DNA of 8,945 bases. Source: Pseudomonadota bacterium (GTDB taxonomy: Bacteria > Pseudomonadota > Alphaproteobacteria > Acetobacterales > Acetobacteraceae). The stretch is taken from NCBI GenBank assembly GCA_021845835.1, contig JAJZVE010000153.1, positions 1 through 8,945 on the forward strand. Reading direction: 5' to 3'. The notes under the pieces were generated by a model that saw nothing but the letters and a program-made list of their open reading frames with translations, was not told the DNA's origin and searched no databases. A program made the translations under genes and the position numbers. Positions 1 through 6,986 of this stretch are shown in pieces (within the stretch, counting starts at the first letter, position 1; each line of letters starts with the position of its first letter).

Positions 1-374
1 GATCTCCACAGATGGAAATCGGCGAAATCGGCGTACAGCGCGCCATACGGATGCACCGCCAGCCAGCGCGCCCTGAGGGCGGCGTCCGCGACCTGCTCCG
101 CCACCCCCGTCGCCGTGACCCGTGGCGCCGTCTGCGGGTTCGGCGCTTCCGGCGCGCCTGCCACCAGCACCGCGCAGCGCGGCTCCGCCCGCAGGTGCCG
201 CGTGTGCTCCGAGAGGTCGGACAGCAGCAGCAGGATGGACCCGTCGGGCGCGCAGGCCGGCGTCACCAGGCTGGCGAAGGGCTGGCCGGCGACCGCGCTG
301 GCCAGCGAGCCGGCACGCGCCGCCCGCAGCAGCTTGCGCGCGGCCCAGGCGGGCGGTTCCGGCGCCTCTGCCAT
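1..374 (-). CDS. HugZ / pyridoxamine 5'-phosphate oxidase-like flavin-binding protein, N-terminal part (C-terminus beyond the left edge)
   Basis: The minus strand has an open frame from ATG at 374 to the window edge: 124 codons and no stop. The product begins MAEAPEPPAWAARKLLRAAR. It then shows the split-barrel pattern of the HugZ/PNPOx-like family: a strand-forming LASLV-like segment around residues 33-38 (PFASLV), a hydrophobic strand SILLLLSDLSEHTRHL (46-61), a strand CAVLV (67-71), and HPYGALYADFADFHLWR at 108-124, which resembles the family's conserved H-P-x-A-x-x-Y-x-x-F-x-D-F block. Family members bind FMN or haem; some degrade haem, many are uncharacterised. The start at 374 follows GGAGGGTGA (minus strand, 390-382) with about 7 nt of spacing. 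An in-frame ATG at 392 would add six residues but would use up that ribosome binding site. The gene diverges from chvI across 83 nt. The missing C-terminal half could carry a DUF2470-type domain, but this cannot be seen. Family call fairly sure, function unsure. Confidence 0.8.
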   Translation of the reverse strand, partial: MAEAPEPPAWAARKLLRAARAGSLASAVAGQPFASLVTPACAPDGSILLLLSDLSEHTRHLRAEPRCAVLVAGAPEAPNPQTAPRVTATGVAEQVADAALRARWLAVHPYGALYADFADFHLWR

Positions 375-380
375 GATGTG

Positions 381-409
381 TTCACCCTCCATCCTCAATG
401 CGCCATAAT
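381..409 (+). promoter_or_regulatory. Putative sigma70-type promoter for the chvI-chvG-hprK-rapZ-PTS operon
   Basis: TTCACC at 381-386 matches the -35 consensus TTGACA at 4 of 6 positions. CATAAT at 404-409 matches the -10 consensus at 5 of 6. The spacer is exactly 17 nt. Transcription would start near 416, giving a leader of about 42 nt before the chvI ATG at 458. An 8-bp palindrome, CCATATGG (416-423), sits at the predicted start site and could be an operator, though it may be chance. The AT content stands out in this GC-rich window. Predicted by eye only. Confidence 0.5.
382..390 (-). promoter_or_regulatory. Ribosome binding site of the HugZ-like gene
   Basis: The minus strand reads GGAGGGTGA, a near match to the anti-Shine-Dalgarno complement, ending 7 nt before the ATG at 374. 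It favours 374 over the in-frame ATG at 392. The same bases overlap the proposed -35 element of the chvI promoter on the plus strand. Confidence 0.55.
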
Positions 410-446
410 CCATCGCCATATGGGCTGCCACGGACCGCGGCAACCC

Positions 447-450
447 GGAG
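447..450 (+). promoter_or_regulatory. Ribosome binding site of chvI
   Basis: GGAG at 447-450 lies 7 nt before the ATG at 458. It supports that start over the upstream in-frame ATG at 398, which falls inside the proposed promoter and has no comparable site. Confidence 0.5.
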
Positions 451-457
451 TCGCCCG

Positions 458-1157
<700 letters not shown>

Positions 1158-1159
<2 letters not shown>

Positions 1160-1164
1160 GGAGG
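1158..1164 (+). promoter_or_regulatory. Strong ribosome binding site of chvG overlapping the chvI stop codon
   Basis: GAGGAGG at 1158-1164 includes the last two bases of the chvI stop codon and lies 6 nt before the chvG ATG at 1171. This fixes the chvG start and suggests translational coupling of kinase to regulator. Confidence 0.7.
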
Positions 1165-1170
1165 CGCCCG

Positions 1171-2853
1171 ATGCCCGACAGCCTCGCGCTGCCCGTCGCC
1201 CCGGCCGACCTGCCGCCGGCACCGCCGCGGCCGGCCTCGGCCAGGCGCGTGTCGCCGCTGCTGCGGCGCATCCTGCTGGTCAACCTGCTGCCGCTGGCGC
1301 TGCTGCTGGCGGCGCTGCTGTATCTGGATCAGTACCAGAACGGGCTGCTGAAAGCCGAGGTGACGGCGCTGCGCGAGCAGGCGCGCATCTATGCCGGCGC
1401 GCTCGGCCAGACGGCGGTGCGCGAGGACGATGCCGGCAAGGCGCATCTGGTGCCCGACCTGGCCCGCCCGCTGCTGCGCAGCCTGACCGAGCCGACGCCG
1501 AGCGCGCAGGCGCGCGTCTATGACCCCGAGGGACAACTGGTCGCCGACAGCCGGGTGCGCGAGGGCGCGGGCGGCGCGGTCAACACCGAGCCGCTGCCGC
1601 CGGCGGTCGATCGCGGCGAAGTGCTGGGGGCGATCGGACGGGTGTACGACAGCGTGCTCGCCTGGTTCCCGCACGAGGGCGAGGTGCCGGTGCTGGACAG
1701 CGGCCCCTCGGCCGCCGGGGCGGACTGGCAGCCCGACATGCGCGAGCAGCTGCGTCTTGCCGGCAGCAACCAGGGCCGCGAGATGGCGCCCTATGTCCGG
1801 CGCACCCAGGACAACCGGCTGCTGGTGACGGTCTCGGAGCCGGTGGCGCGCAACCTGCATACCGTCGGCATCGTGCTGCTGACGCGCGAGGCGCGCGAGG
1901 TGGACGACAGCCTGCTGACCGTGCGGCTGTCCATCCTGGCGCTGTTCGCGCTGGCGCTCGGCCTGACGGTGATGCTGTCGTGGTATCTCTCGCTCACCAT
2001 CGCGCGGCCGATCCTGCGGCTGGCGCGGGTCGCCGAGCAGATGCGCGAGGGCCGCGGCCGCGCCGGCGCGGTTCCCGGCGTGCTGCTGCAACGCCGCGAC
2101 GAGGTGGGGGAACTGGCGCACGCGCTTGCCGACTCGGCGCGCGCGCTGTGGGGCCGCATGGACGCGATCGAGCGGTTCGCGGCCGATGTCGCGCACGAGA
2201 TCAAGAATCCCCTGACTTCCATCCGCAGCGCCATCGAGACGCTGCGCCGCATCGACGACGCCGCCAAGCAGCGCCGCCTGCTCGCCATCATCGCCGAAGA
2301 CGTGGCGCGGCTGGATCGCCTGATCAGCGACATCAGCGACGCCTCGCGCATCGATGCGGAACTGTCGCGCGCCGTGACGGAGCCGGTCGATCTGGCGCCG
2401 ATCCTGGCCACGCTCGCGGAGATCAACGAGGCGACGCGCGGCGACGGCGCGCCGCGCATCGAGGTCAGGCCGGCGGAGGGGCGCTGCGTCGTGCAAGGCA
2501 TCGAGGGGCGGGTGGTGCAGGTGCTGCGCAACCTGATCGCCAACGCGGTGTCATTCTCGCCGCGCGACGGCCGCATCGCGCTGGCGGCGCGGGACGCCGG
2601 GCCGATGGTCGAGATCACGGTCGAGGATGACGGTCCCGGCATCCCTGAGGCGCGGCTGGAGCATATCTTCGATCGTTTCTACTCGGAACGCCCGCACGGC
2701 GAGCGGTTCGGCCAGCATTCGGGCCTCGGCCTGTCGATCAGCCGGCAGATCGTGGAGGCGCTGCATGGCCGCATCAGGGCGGAGAACCGGCGCGACGGCG
2801 GCGGGCGCGTGATCGGCGCGCGCTTCCTGGTGCGCCTGCCGCGCGCCGCCTGA
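1171..2853 (+). CDS. chvG: ChvG-type membrane sensor histidine kinase
   Basis: The 560-residue inner-membrane kinase would autophosphorylate and pass phosphate to ChvI. A Pro/Ala-rich cytoplasmic tail (1-32) precedes TM1 (about 33-52, ILLVNLLPLALLLAALLYL). A periplasmic sensor region spans about 53-250, and TM2 is about 252-272. A HAMP linker follows (about 273-325). The H-box is FAADVAHEIKNPLTS with phosphoacceptor H342. The ATPase domain has the N-box LRNLIANAV (N454, N458), the G1 box DDGPGIP (487 on), the F-box IFDRFYSERP (499-508) and the G2 box HSGLGLSISRQIVEALHG (516-533). Length and layout match ChvG/BvrS/ExoS kinases. In rhizobia the periplasmic domain is held inactive by ExoR; no exoR lies in this window. 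The start follows a strong ribosome binding site 11 nt after chvI, so the two are surely co-expressed. The kinase looks complete and active. Confidence 0.95.
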   Translation: MPDSLALPVAPADLPPAPPRPASARRVSPLLRRILLVNLLPLALLLAALLYLDQYQNGLLKAEVTALREQARIYAGALGQTAVREDDAGKAHLVPDLARPLLRSLTEPTPSAQARVYDPEGQLVADSRVREGAGGAVNTEPLPPAVDRGEVLGAIGRVYDSVLAWFPHEGEVPVLDSGPSAAGADWQPDMREQLRLAGSNQGREMAPYVRRTQDNRLLVTVSEPVARNLHTVGIVLLTREAREVDDSLLTVRLSILALFALALGLTVMLSWYLSLTIARPILRLARVAEQMREGRGRAGAVPGVLLQRRDEVGELAHALADSARALWGRMDAIERFAADVAHEIKNPLTSIRSAIETLRRIDDAAKQRRLLAIIAEDVARLDRLISDISDASRIDAELSRAVTEPVDLAPILATLAEINEATRGDGAPRIEVRPAEGRCVVQGIEGRVVQVLRNLIANAVSFSPRDGRIALAARDAGPMVEITVEDDGPGIPEARLEHIFDRFYSERPHGERFGQHSGLGLSISRQIVEALHGRIRAENRRDGGGRVIGARFLVRLPRAA

Positions 2854-2961
2854 GCGGGAACAGCGCGCGCGGGGCCACGCTCGCGGTGCATGGACAATGC
2901 CGACCATGCGCCCGCGGAAACCTCTTCCCTTGCCTGTTCGCACACGCCACAGTCCGCGCCC

Positions 2962-3381
2962 ATGCAGGTGCATGGAAGCTGCGCCGCCCGGGGAGGGTCC
3001 GGAGTGCTGCTGCTGGGGCCACCAGGGTCCGGCAAGTCCGATCTCGTGCTGCGGCTCCTGGACCGCGGCTTCGTGCTGGTGGCGGATGATCGGGTGGAGG
3101 TCGCGGACGGCTGCGCGCGCCCGGCCGCGGCGTTGGCCGGATTGCTGGAGGTGCGCGGCCTCGGCATCGTGCGCCTGCCGTTCGTGGCGCCGGTGCGCCT
3201 CGCGCTCGCGGTCACGCTGGGCGCGCCGGCTGACCGGATGCCCGAGCCGGCGCGTTTTGAGCCGGCGGACATTCCGATGCTGACGCTCGACGCGGCCCGC
3301 GCCTCGGCCGCTGCCGTGGTCGCGCTGGCGCTGGAATGCGCCGTCGGCCGCATCGCCCAGGTGGCGGGGTCGTTCGCATGA
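2962..3381 (+). CDS. hprK: Short-form HPr kinase/phosphorylase
   Basis: From ATG 2962 this is a 139-residue HPr(Ser) kinase/phosphorylase reduced to the catalytic domain, as is usual in alphaproteobacteria; Firmicute HprK is about 310 residues with an extra N-terminal domain. Visible motifs are VHGSCAARGG (3-12, the conserved His region at the domain start), Walker A GPPGSGKSD (19-27), the acidic pair in LVADDRVE (39-46) and the family signature LLEVRGLGIVRLP (61-73). It should phosphorylate HPr, encoded about 1.4 kb downstream, on Ser65, and reverse the reaction. The start is uncertain: the frame is open from ATG 2890, giving 163 residues. Those 24 extra codons show clearly less G/C at third positions than the rest, match no family feature, and lack a ribosome binding site. 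ATG 2962 lacks one too, and GTG 2968 is possible. The 3' end overlaps rapZ by 4 nt (ATGA). Confidence 0.88.
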   Translation: MQVHGSCAARGGSGVLLLGPPGSGKSDLVLRLLDRGFVLVADDRVEVADGCARPAAALAGLLEVRGLGIVRLPFVAPVRLALAVTLGAPADRMPEPARFEPADIPMLTLDAARASAAAVVALALECAVGRIAQVAGSFA

Positions 3382-4310
3382 CCACGCGGGCAGCGCGGCA
3401 CGTGGTGCTGGTCAGCGGCCTGTCCGGGGCCGGCAGGGCGTCGATCCTGCGGGCGCTGGAGGATGTCGGCTTCGAGGCGATCGACAACCCGCCCCTGCCG
3501 ATGATCGAGGGGCTGGTCGCGCGCAGCGAGCCGGACGGGACGCGGCGGATCGCGGTCGGGGTCGACGCCCGCTCGCGCGGCTTCGACGCGCAGGCGGTGC
3601 TGGCGACGCTGGCCCGGCTGCGCGCCAATCCGGCGCTGCGTCCCGAGCTGCTGTTCGCCTGGGCCGACGAGACCGTGCTGCTGCGCCGCTTCACCGAAAC
3701 GCGCCGGCGCCATCCGCTGGCCCCGGACGGCCGCGTCGGCGACGGCATCGCTGCCGAGCAGGCCCTGACCGCCCTGCTGCACGCCGCCGCCGACCTGGTG
3801 ATCGACACCACCGACCTGCCGCTGCCGGCGCTGCGCAACCTGATCGAACACCGCTACGGCCCGCAGGCCACGGACGAACCGCGCGCCGGGCTGACGGTCA
3901 CCCTGGTGTCATTTTCATTCGTCGCCGGGCTGCCCCGCGAGGCGGACATGGTTTTCGATGCGCGCTTCCTGCGCAACCCGCACTATGTTGCGGCCTTGCG
4001 GCCATACACCGGCCTCGACCCTGCGGTCGGCGGATATGTGGAGGCTGATCCGGACTTCCCGGCGTTCCTCGCCCGGCTCGCCGATCTCCTCGGGCTGGTC
4101 TTGCCGCGCTTCGTGGAAGAGGGCAAGAAGTACGCTACGATCGCGGTCGGGTGCACAGGCGGACGGCACCGGTCGGTTCACATCGTCGAGAGATTGGCGG
4201 CAAGGCTCAGCGAGGCTGGCTGGCGCGTGACCACGACCCATCGAGAACTCGCCCGCAAGGGCGCCGCCCCGGCCCTGCGGGCGCCCTCCGAGCAGGCGCA
4301 GGAGGCTTAA
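3378..4310 (+). CDS. rapZ: RapZ/YvcJ-family P-loop protein with degenerate Walker A
   Basis: The 310-residue protein has the full RapZ architecture (usual length 280-300). In Escherichia coli RapZ is an RNA-binding adaptor that directs decay of the GlmZ small RNA and so controls glucosamine-6-phosphate synthesis. In alphaproteobacteria its role beside hprK is unsettled. The N-terminal P-loop domain starts HVVLVSGLSGAGRASILRAL, followed by LEDVGFEAIDNPPL (27-40) and IAVGVDARSR (58-67). The C-terminal domain carries GLPREADMVFDARFLRNPHY (184-203) and GCTGGRHRSVHIVERLA (258-274), both diagnostic. At positions 14-21 the Walker A motif reads GLSGAGRA: the usual Lys is Arg20 and the usual Ser/Thr is Ala21, so ATP or GTP hydrolysis may be weakened. 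The C-terminus ends in a neutral/acidic tail rather than the basic KRKP-like end of E. coli RapZ. The start overlaps the hprK stop (ATGA), suggesting coupling. Confidence 0.93.
   Translation: MTTRAARHVVLVSGLSGAGRASILRALEDVGFEAIDNPPLPMIEGLVARSEPDGTRRIAVGVDARSRGFDAQAVLATLARLRANPALRPELLFAWADETVLLRRFTETRRRHPLAPDGRVGDGIAAEQALTALLHAAADLVIDTTDLPLPALRNLIEHRYGPQATDEPRAGLTVTLVSFSFVAGLPREADMVFDARFLRNPHYVAALRPYTGLDPAVGGYVEADPDFPAFLARLADLLGLVLPRFVEEGKKYATIAVGCTGGRHRSVHIVERLAARLSEAGWRVTTTHRELARKGAAPALRAPSEQAQEA
4301..4305 (+). promoter_or_regulatory. Probable ribosome binding site of the EIIA gene, inside the rapZ 3' end
   Basis: GGAGG at 4301-4305 lies within the last codons of rapZ, 13 nt before the EIIA ATG at 4319. 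The spacing is longer than usual, which may make initiation depend on ribosomes finishing rapZ. Confidence 0.4.
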
Positions 4311-4318
4311 GACCCGCC

Positions 4319-4816
4319 ATGATTGGTCTTGTGCTCGTCACGCATGGTCGCCTCGCCGAGGAATTGCGCGCGGCGATGGAGCATGTCGTCGGCGCGCAAC
4401 GCAACGTCTGTACCGTCTGCATTGGCCCGGACGACGACATGGAGCGCCGGCGCGCGGAAATCCATGGCTGCATCGACCAGGTCGATACCGGCGATGGCGT
4501 GGTGCTGCTGACCGACATGTTCGGCGGCACGCCGAGCAATCTCGCGATTTCCCAGATGGACCGCCGCAACGTCGAAGTGATCGGCGGCGTCAACCTGCCG
4601 ATGCTGGTCAAGCTGGCCAAGGTGCGTTCCAACCAGCCGCTCGCCGATGCCGTCGATTGCGCCCAGAATGCCGGACGGAAATATATTGCCGCCGCCTCGC
4701 ATGTGCTGCCGCATTGCCGCGTGCCGGATGAGGCGCTGAACGGCGCCGCCGCGACACCGCTGGCGGCGCCGGTCGCCCCGGTCAATGGCGCCAAGCTGAG
4801 CGGCACCGCCGGATGA
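4319..4816 (+). CDS. PTS EIIA component, mannose family, regulatory type
   Basis: The 165-residue soluble protein resembles the IIA domain of ManX. It starts MIGLVLVTHGRLAEELRAAM, with His9 in VTHG equivalent to the phosphorylated His10 of E. coli ManX. The core LLTDMFGGTPSNLA (63-76) and VIGGVNLPML (87-96) complete the fold. It should accept phosphate from His-phosphorylated HPr. No IIB domain is fused and no EIIB, EIIC or EIID gene is visible, so sugar transport is unlikely from this locus. In alphaproteobacteria such orphan EIIA proteins are thought to signal carbon or PEP state. After about residue 125 the protein runs into a low-complexity Ala/Pro/Gly tail (about 141-165) beyond the usual domain of roughly 130 residues. 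It starts 8 nt after rapZ and its stop overlaps the ptsH start (ATGA). The symbol manX would overstate the case, so none is given. Confidence 0.92.
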   Translation: MIGLVLVTHGRLAEELRAAMEHVVGAQRNVCTVCIGPDDDMERRRAEIHGCIDQVDTGDGVVLLTDMFGGTPSNLAISQMDRRNVEVIGGVNLPMLVKLAKVRSNQPLADAVDCAQNAGRKYIAAASHVLPHCRVPDEALNGAAATPLAAPVAPVNGAKLSGTAG

Positions 4817-5139
4817 GTGACGCTGCGGGGCCGTCCGGCACGCCGCCGGCGGCTTCGACTGCCGCACCGGTCCTGAGCCGCTTCGTCACCATCCCCAACC
4901 TGCGCGGCCTGCATGCCCGTGCCGCCGCCAGGTTCGTCAGCCTCGCCGAGCGGTTCGATGCCGCGGTCGACGTGGTGAAGGACGGACAATCCGTCTCCGC
5001 CCGCTCTATCATGGGGCTGATGATGCTGGGGGCCGGCCAGGGATCGGCGATCGAACTGCGCGCCGAAGGCTGGGATGCCAAGGAGGCGCTGGACGCGCTG
5101 GCCGCTCTCGTCGAGTCCGGCTTCCATGAGCACGAATGA
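4813..5139 (+). CDS. ptsH: HPr phosphocarrier protein
   Basis: The 108-residue PTS phosphocarrier is longer than the usual 85-95 because of an Ala/Pro/Ser-rich N-terminal extension (1-21). The HPr fold begins at LSRFVTIPNL. Active-site His34 lies in NLRGLHARAAARFV and takes phosphate from Enzyme I. Ser65 lies in VSARSIMGLMMLG, closely matching the KSIMGVMSLG regulatory-serine context of Firmicute HPr (Ser46), so this HPr is a credible HPrK substrate. The gene therefore joins both arms of the locus: EI-driven His phosphorylation and HPrK-driven Ser phosphorylation. The start overlaps the EIIA stop as ATGA; no good ribosome binding site is visible, so translation probably depends on coupling. 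The 3' end overlaps ptsI by 14 nt. Confidence 0.94.
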   Translation: MSDAAGPSGTPPAASTAAPVLSRFVTIPNLRGLHARAAARFVSLAERFDAAVDVVKDGQSVSARSIMGLMMLGAGQGSAIELRAEGWDAKEALDALAALVESGFHEHE

Positions 5140-6976
5140 ACAGGGTCCGATCCCGCCCGCCCTGCCGACCCGTCCCGCCCGCGCGCGCCGCGTTGCCGAC
5201 GGCGCGCCGCGGCCGGAACGGCGGCTGCCTGGCATTCCGGTGTCCCCCGGCATCGCCATCGGCCTCGCCTTCGGCGCCGCCGAGCCGCCGGCGGTGGTGG
5301 TGCGCCGCAGCATCGCGGCGGAGGACGCGGCGGCCGAGACCGCCAGGCTCGATGCCGCCATCGTGCAGTCGCGCAAGCAGCTCGGCAAGCTGCGCGCCCG
5401 CCTCGCCGTGCTGCCGGAGGACAGTCAGGCCGAGATCGCGCCGCTGATCGACGCCTATCTGCAGATGATCGGGCCGTCGCGCCTGGTGCGCGGCATCCGC
5501 CGCCGCATCGCCGAAGGTCTGTGCAGCGCGGAGACCGCGGTCGCGGACGAGGCGGATGCGATCGCCGCCGCCATCCTGGCGAGCGCGCCCAACGACGACC
5601 CCGCCGGCCGCCGCCGCCGTGCCGAGGAGGTGCGGGAGATCGGCCGGCGCCTGGTCCGCAACCTCACGCGGGCGCCGTTCCGCAGCTTTGCCGGGCTGCC
5701 GGAGGGGGCGGTGCTGGTGTGCGAGTATCTGCGCCCTGCCGATGCCGCGCTGCTCGATCCGTCGCGGCTGGCCGGCGTCGCCACCGACGAGGGCGGTGCC
5801 GACGGCCACACCGCGATCATGCTGCGCGCGCTCGGCGTGCCGGCGGTGCTGGGCGCGGCCGGGCTCGCGCAGGCGGTGCGGCCTGGCGATGTCGTCGTGG
5901 TGGACGGCGGCGAGGGCAGCGTCGTGGTCAACCCTGCCGCCGGCACGCTGGCCGCCGCACGCCGGGCGGTCACGGCGTTCGCGCGCGAGCAGCAGAAGCT
6001 GGCGCGGCTGCGCCGCCTGCCGGCCGAAACCGCCGACGGCGAGGCGGTGGAATTGCAGGCCAACCTGGAAATCCCCGCCGAGCTGCCGCTGATCGCGCAG
6101 TCCGGCGCGGCCGGCATCGGCCTGCTGCGCACCGAATTCCTGTTCATGAACCGCGACAGCCTGCCGGACGAAACGGCGCAGGCGGACGTCTATCGCGCCA
6201 TCGTCGAGGCAATGGCGGGCGATCCCGTGACCATCCGGGTCCTGGACTGGGGCGGCGAAAAGGACCTCGACTCGCTGCAGAGCGAGGGGGTGGCGCCGGC
6301 GCCCGATGCCAATCCGGCGCTCGGCCTGCGCGGCATCCGCCTGCTGCTGCGCCAGCCGGCGCTGCTGGAGGTGCAGTTGGCGGCGATCCTGCGCGCGGCG
6401 CTGGCCGGCCCGGTGCGCGTGCTGCTGCCGATGGTGACCACCGTCGCCGAGGTGCGGGCGGCACGGGACATCTACGAACGGGTGGCGCGGCGCATGCGCC
6501 GGCGCGGCGACAAGCTGCCCGAGCCGCTGCCGCCGCTCGGCATCATGATCGAGACGCCGGGCGCCGCCCTGTCGGCCGACGCGCTGGCGCTGGAGGCGGA
6601 TTTCTTCGCCATCGGCACCAACGACCTGGCGATGTACACGCTCGCCGTCGATCGCGCCGACAGTGACGTGGCACATCTGTATGATCCGCTGCATCCGGCG
6701 GTGCTGCGCCTGGTGCAGTTCGCGACCGAGGCGGCGCTGCGCATGCGCATGCCGGTGTCGGTGTGCGGGGAGATGGCGTCCAACCCGCGGCTGTCGCCGC
6801 TGCTTCTGGGGCTTGGTCTGCGCAGCTTCAGCATGAACGCTTCCGCGGTGCCGCGGGTGAAGCAGGCGGTGCGCGCCGCCAGGATCGACGACTGCGCCCG
6901 CTTCGCGCGCCGTGTGATGGAGCAGTCGGACCCGGCGCGGATTCAGGAACTGGTCCTCGGCGCCGCCGCGCCCTGA
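5126..6976 (+). CDS. ptsI: PTS Enzyme I (phosphoenolpyruvate-protein phosphotransferase)
   Basis: The 616-residue cytoplasmic enzyme moves phosphate from PEP to HPr. An Arg/Pro-rich extension (1-33) precedes LPGIPVSPGIAIG, where Enzyme I proteins normally begin. No GAF domain is present, so this is not the nitrogen-type PtsP. The swivelling His domain carries H228 in DEGGADGHTAIMLRALGVPA. The PEP-binding barrel has GIGLLRTEFLF (R335), RVLDWGGEKDLD, NPALGLRGIRLLL (R402), GIMIETPGA (E476), FFAIGTNDLAMYTLAVDR (493-510) and catalytic Cys547 in VCGEMA. All key residues are present. Two segments deviate: GADGHTAI where most EIs have TSHTAI, and LDWGGEK where most have LDxGGDK. The start at 5126, inside ptsH, is preferred over the in-frame ATG 5075, which lies deep in ptsH and would add 17 unrelated residues. 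Some databases would name it ptsP. Confidence 0.94.
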   Translation: MSTNEQGPIPPALPTRPARARRVADGAPRPERRLPGIPVSPGIAIGLAFGAAEPPAVVVRRSIAAEDAAAETARLDAAIVQSRKQLGKLRARLAVLPEDSQAEIAPLIDAYLQMIGPSRLVRGIRRRIAEGLCSAETAVADEADAIAAAILASAPNDDPAGRRRRAEEVREIGRRLVRNLTRAPFRSFAGLPEGAVLVCEYLRPADAALLDPSRLAGVATDEGGADGHTAIMLRALGVPAVLGAAGLAQAVRPGDVVVVDGGEGSVVVNPAAGTLAAARRAVTAFAREQQKLARLRRLPAETADGEAVELQANLEIPAELPLIAQSGAAGIGLLRTEFLFMNRDSLPDETAQADVYRAIVEAMAGDPVTIRVLDWGGEKDLDSLQSEGVAPAPDANPALGLRGIRLLLRQPALLEVQLAAILRAALAGPVRVLLPMVTTVAEVRAARDIYERVARRMRRRGDKLPEPLPPLGIMIETPGAALSADALALEADFFAIGTNDLAMYTLAVDRADSDVAHLYDPLHPAVLRLVQFATEAALRMRMPVSVCGEMASNPRLSPLLLGLGLRSFSMNASAVPRVKQAVRAARIDDCARFARRVMEQSDPARIQELVLGAAAP

Positions 6977-6986
6977 TGCCGAATTG

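Noticed and set aside
401..450. Minus-strand promoter for the HugZ-like gene (TTGCCG, 17 nt, TATGGC)
   Set aside because: Spacing is right, but the -10 matches only 3 of 6 consensus bases, too weak to list as a feature.
398..457. Upstream start for chvI
   Set aside because: It would begin inside the proposed promoter and add 20 residues ahead of a receiver domain that already starts correctly at 458.
4151..4318. Upstream extension of the EIIA frame into rapZ
   Set aside because: The 56 extra codons are the rapZ gene read in another frame; the ManX-like fold begins at MIGLVLVTHG (4319).
5009..6694. 561-codon open frame on the minus strand opposite ptsI
   Set aside because: Low-complexity Arg/Gln/Gly composition with no motif, lying exactly opposite a fully conserved Enzyme I; a shadow frame.
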